From: JAICJC01 sp963843705
GTDB taxonomy: Bacteria; Actinomycetota; Thermoleophilia; Gaiellales; JAICJC01
Assembly (NCBI GenBank): GCA_963843705.1
Contig: CAWJLQ010000003.1
Coordinates: forward strand, 516,721-580,720
Direction: 5' to 3'
Length of the DNA: 64,000 nt
The position numbers and the translations under genes were made by a program. Below, one piece after another: positions 62,332 to 64,000 of this stretch. Numbering within the stretch: position 1 is the stretch's first letter; every line of letters begins with the position of its first letter. Under the pieces are notes generated by a model that ran no database searches, was not told the origin of the DNA, and saw only the letters and a program-made list of their open reading frames with translations.

Positions 62332-62647
62332 TTACGACGATCACACCGACACCGTGTTGCTCCGCGATCAAGAGACTCTGGGCGCGGGGAATGCTCCCGA
62401 CGACAACATAGCTTCTGTGGAACGCCGGCCGGTTATACAGCGCCTGTTCGAGCACCCGCCCAAACCTACCAATCTTCAGTTCGAAAGCCGATGTGAGGCC
62501 ACTCGCCCCTACAATAACGAGATCGACCCTGCGACCGTGCAGCGGGAGCTCCTGAATCACCAGGGACGAGTCTCGGATCCGCCCACGAGCACGCAGCCAC
62601 CGGATAAGTGGCGGTCGAAGCGCATCCTCTGGGCCCACCACCGACAT
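62228..62647 (-). CDS. PD-(D/E)XK-like nuclease, cargo gene 3
   Basis: 139 residues. Nuclease-like core: VIQELPLHGRRVDLVIVG (Glu and Asp), then SAFELKIGRFGRVLEQALYN (E-x-K). This order matches the Mrr/VRR-like restriction fold. Its ATG overlaps the stop of the membrane protein gene (ATGA), so the two are coupled. Probably acts on nucleic acid within the cargo system. Confidence 0.65.
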   Translation of the reverse strand: MSVVGPEDALRPPLIRWLRARGRIRDSSLVIQELPLHGRRVDLVIVGASGLTSAFELKIGRFGRVLEQALYNRPAFHRSYVVVGSIPRAQSLLIAEQHGVGVIVVSAAGVEVALESPTVNPETILQRRVQRRASAKAGP

Positions 62648-63219
62648 CAGAGCGGACTAGGGTTCCGTGCCCCTTGCGACAAGATCTCCGCACCCGCCAA
62701 CTTGGCTTCGTAGTACGCGTAGCAGGCGAACAGGATCGCCGCTGCCACGCCGCCTACACCGCACAATACCAGCCCACCGTACTCGAGGTATCGGCTCGAG
62801 ACTATCTTCTCAAAGTAGACGGTCGCAGTCGCGACACCGAGTAAGTACGCGAGGGCAGCCCAGAGAAGAATGGGACCGATCTTGCGGTGCCTCCCGAAGC
62901 GGGCGTTGAGTGCGTCCCGGGTCTTGATCAACTCTCCGAACCGGTTCGAGCGCTGGACGAGGGGCTCGGGGTCAGCCGCTACCGACCGCGGCTCGAAGGC
63001 TCCTCCGACGACGCCTCCTAAGAGGTCGCTTATCTCGGTCTGGAGGGTCACCAACTCATCTAGCGCTCGCGTGGTAAGGCCAGCGTGGCAAACGGCGACC
63101 CGTTCCCCCCACTTCTCGTTCGTGTCACCCTTAAGACTCGCAGCTCTCCAGCCCGCAGCGATCCCGGGTACTAGGCACGCGACTGCAACACCTAGGATCT
63201 CGGGTCGATCCAGGGGCAA
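62647..63219 (-). CDS. Membrane protein with cytoplasmic helical region, cargo gene 2
   Basis: 190 residues. Three hydrophobic segments: near 8-25 (ILGVAVACLVPGIAAG), about 117-135 (LLWAALAYLLGVATATVYF) and about 147-167 (LVLCGVGGVAAAILFACYAYY). A helical middle section (TRALDELVTLQTEISDLLGG) could form a coiled coil. It lies 6 bp after gene 1 and overlaps the nuclease start. Confidence 0.6.
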   Translation of the reverse strand: MPLDRPEILGVAVACLVPGIAAGWRAASLKGDTNEKWGERVAVCHAGLTTRALDELVTLQTEISDLLGGVVGGAFEPRSVAADPEPLVQRSNRFGELIKTRDALNARFGRHRKIGPILLWAALAYLLGVATATVYFEKIVSSRYLEYGGLVLCGVGGVAAAILFACYAYYEAKLAGAEILSQGARNPSPL

Positions 63220-63225
63220 ACCTCG

Positions 63226-63768
63226 CTACCCCAAGATGTCGTCGCGGATGATCGACTTATCGGTGAAGTCGGGATGTCGCTCATAGACATATCGGACAAG
63301 CTGACGCAACGGCAACTTGCCGAACCGCCCCTTGAAATCACCCAGTTGGTCCTCCACATCCACAGGGAGCTCGGCGATCAGAGCTTGATAGTAGCGCCGT
63401 CCGCGATCCGTTAACTCGAAGTTCCTCGTCGCATACGGATCAGCCGCGTCACCCGGGTCACGAATGATGTTCGCAGTCTCCCACGCATCCTCGGTCGACG
63501 ACGTCAACTGGTTCGAGTCCCTGATGAGTTGTGCCGCGGCGAGAGTGTCAACAGCGTCGTACACCTTCGACGAGAATGGGCCGAACTTATCCGAGTCGAA
63601 CTCGGCGGTTTCGGTGAGCCAGTCCGGTTGGCGCTCCTTCTCGATGAGGAACAGAAGCTTTTCAAGTCGCGTGACGCCCTCGAGCCGCCCCGTCGAGGGC
63701 GAGGAACCCTCCGGAGCGCCCAGGAGCAGCACAACCAGATCATCGGTTTCGATCTCAGGCCCCGGCAT
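63226..63768 (-). CDS. Winged-helix-like regulatory/sensor protein, cargo gene 1
   Basis: 180 residues from the ATG at 63768. RLEGVTRLEKLLFLIEKERQPDW followed by FDSDKFGPFSSKVYDAVDTLAAAQLI and FELTDRGRRYY reads as a winged-helix domain of the kind found in small defence-associated proteins. It is the promoter-proximal gene of the operon and may sense or regulate. Function not known. Confidence 0.6.
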   Translation of the reverse strand: MPGPEIETDDLVVLLLGAPEGSSPSTGRLEGVTRLEKLLFLIEKERQPDWLTETAEFDSDKFGPFSSKVYDAVDTLAAAQLIRDSNQLTSSTEDAWETANIIRDPGDAADPYATRNFELTDRGRRYYQALIAELPVDVEDQLGDFKGRFGKLPLRQLVRYVYERHPDFTDKSIIRDDILG

Positions 63769-63920
63769 TCCACACCCCCGAATTGCTGACAGCCAGGTCG
63801 CGCCCGAACACATGTTCGCAGATGTGCCGGACAGCACATCGACTCGGCAGGACGGGGGTGAGCCCGAAAGACCCGGACGCCATCTCCCCGATCGTACATC
63901 ACCCGGCGGCGGCACAGGGC

Positions 63921-64000
63921 GGGCAAACGTTGGGCAAAGCGAGCGCGACCGCCACGTGGCCCCAAAGAGGAAGCCCCCGCAGTCTGCAGGGGCTTCGGGA
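63921..64000. other. Left half of attachment site C and tRNA-fMet terminator
   Basis: Arm pair GGGCAAAC (63921) and GGGCAAAG (63932), 11 bp apart, then the hairpin GAAGCCCCCGCAG...TGCAGGGGCTTC (63970-63996). The order is that of sites A and B, so the next bases beyond the window should be GGTAGCGG of another tRNA-fMet 3' end. Being the last copy, it should be attached to the intact 5' half, i.e. a functional tRNA. Confidence 0.65.

Overview
The window is high-GC DNA from an actinobacterium. Leaderless promoters (TANNNT about 6-8 nt before ATG/GTG), many GTG/TTG starts overlapping the previous stop, and the gene content (split formate dehydrogenase, UBP zinc finger / fused thioredoxin-reductase module, YD-repeat toxins) suggest a Thermoleophilia-like soil or sediment lineage. 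The class is inferred from gene style, not from a marker gene.

Bases 1 to about 35,400 are chromosomal backbone. In order: the end of a formate dehydrogenase Fe-S protein and fdhD; a homocitrate/Re-citrate-synthase-like enzyme with a divergent HTH protein; a lipoprotein and a GH26 glycosidase; a cytochrome P450 with its ferredoxin; and an activated-methyl-cycle cluster (homocysteine methyltransferase fused to a SAM methyltransferase, metK, PfkB kinase, ahcY, then adenosine deaminase on the far side of a 212-bp palindromic element). An orphan chemoreceptor follows. Next comes a tightly overlapping seven-gene run (16.7-24.1 kb): a redox-sensing trio (UBP zinc finger, response regulator/glutaredoxin/TrxR fusion, cNMP-binding histidine kinase) reads directly into an MttB-family methyltransferase, an enolase-superfamily enzyme and a histidine-ammonia-lyase homologue that lacks the Ala-Ser-Gly needed for the MIO cofactor. 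That last part looks like an undescribed quaternary-amine catabolic unit. trpS follows, preceded by a leader peptide with three consecutive Trp codons and a hairpin that hides the Shine-Dalgarno sequence. A PAS histidine kinase, secreted proteins, a Rieske oxygenase and a nucleotidyltransferase toxin-antitoxin-like pair complete the backbone.

Bases about 35,600-64,000 are a stack of integrated elements in an initiator tRNA gene. The 3' half of tRNA-fMet with its terminator occurs at 35,941 and 46,881 (47 bp identical). A third copy apparently starts at the window's right edge, and a decayed copy lies at 35,636. Paired GGGCAAAC repeats 11 bp apart, probably integrase arm sites, flank these cores. 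Element 1 (35.9-46.9 kb) is decayed: its YD-repeat toxin gene is split by an IS256-family element with a deletion, its dGTPase gene is cut by an IS3-family element, and that IS3 is itself split by an IS30-family element. Element 2 (46.9-64 kb) is the intact sister. It carries a 2086-residue secreted YD-repeat toxin ending in a phospholipase-A2-like domain, a translationally coupled lipoprotein as probable immunity factor, DUF2188 and dGTPase genes, a ParB/MT-A70 methyltransferase, excisionase, tyrosine integrase, and a four-gene cargo operon (winged-helix-like protein, membrane protein, PD-(D/E)XK-like nuclease, TIM-barrel protein with a Cys cluster) that may be an unrecognised defence system.

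Four backbone genes (2.7, 6.45, 8.3 and 19.84 kb) each carry a shift equivalent to one extra base while both halves stay conserved; no comparable shift is seen in the 6.2-kb toxin gene. These may be assembly errors.
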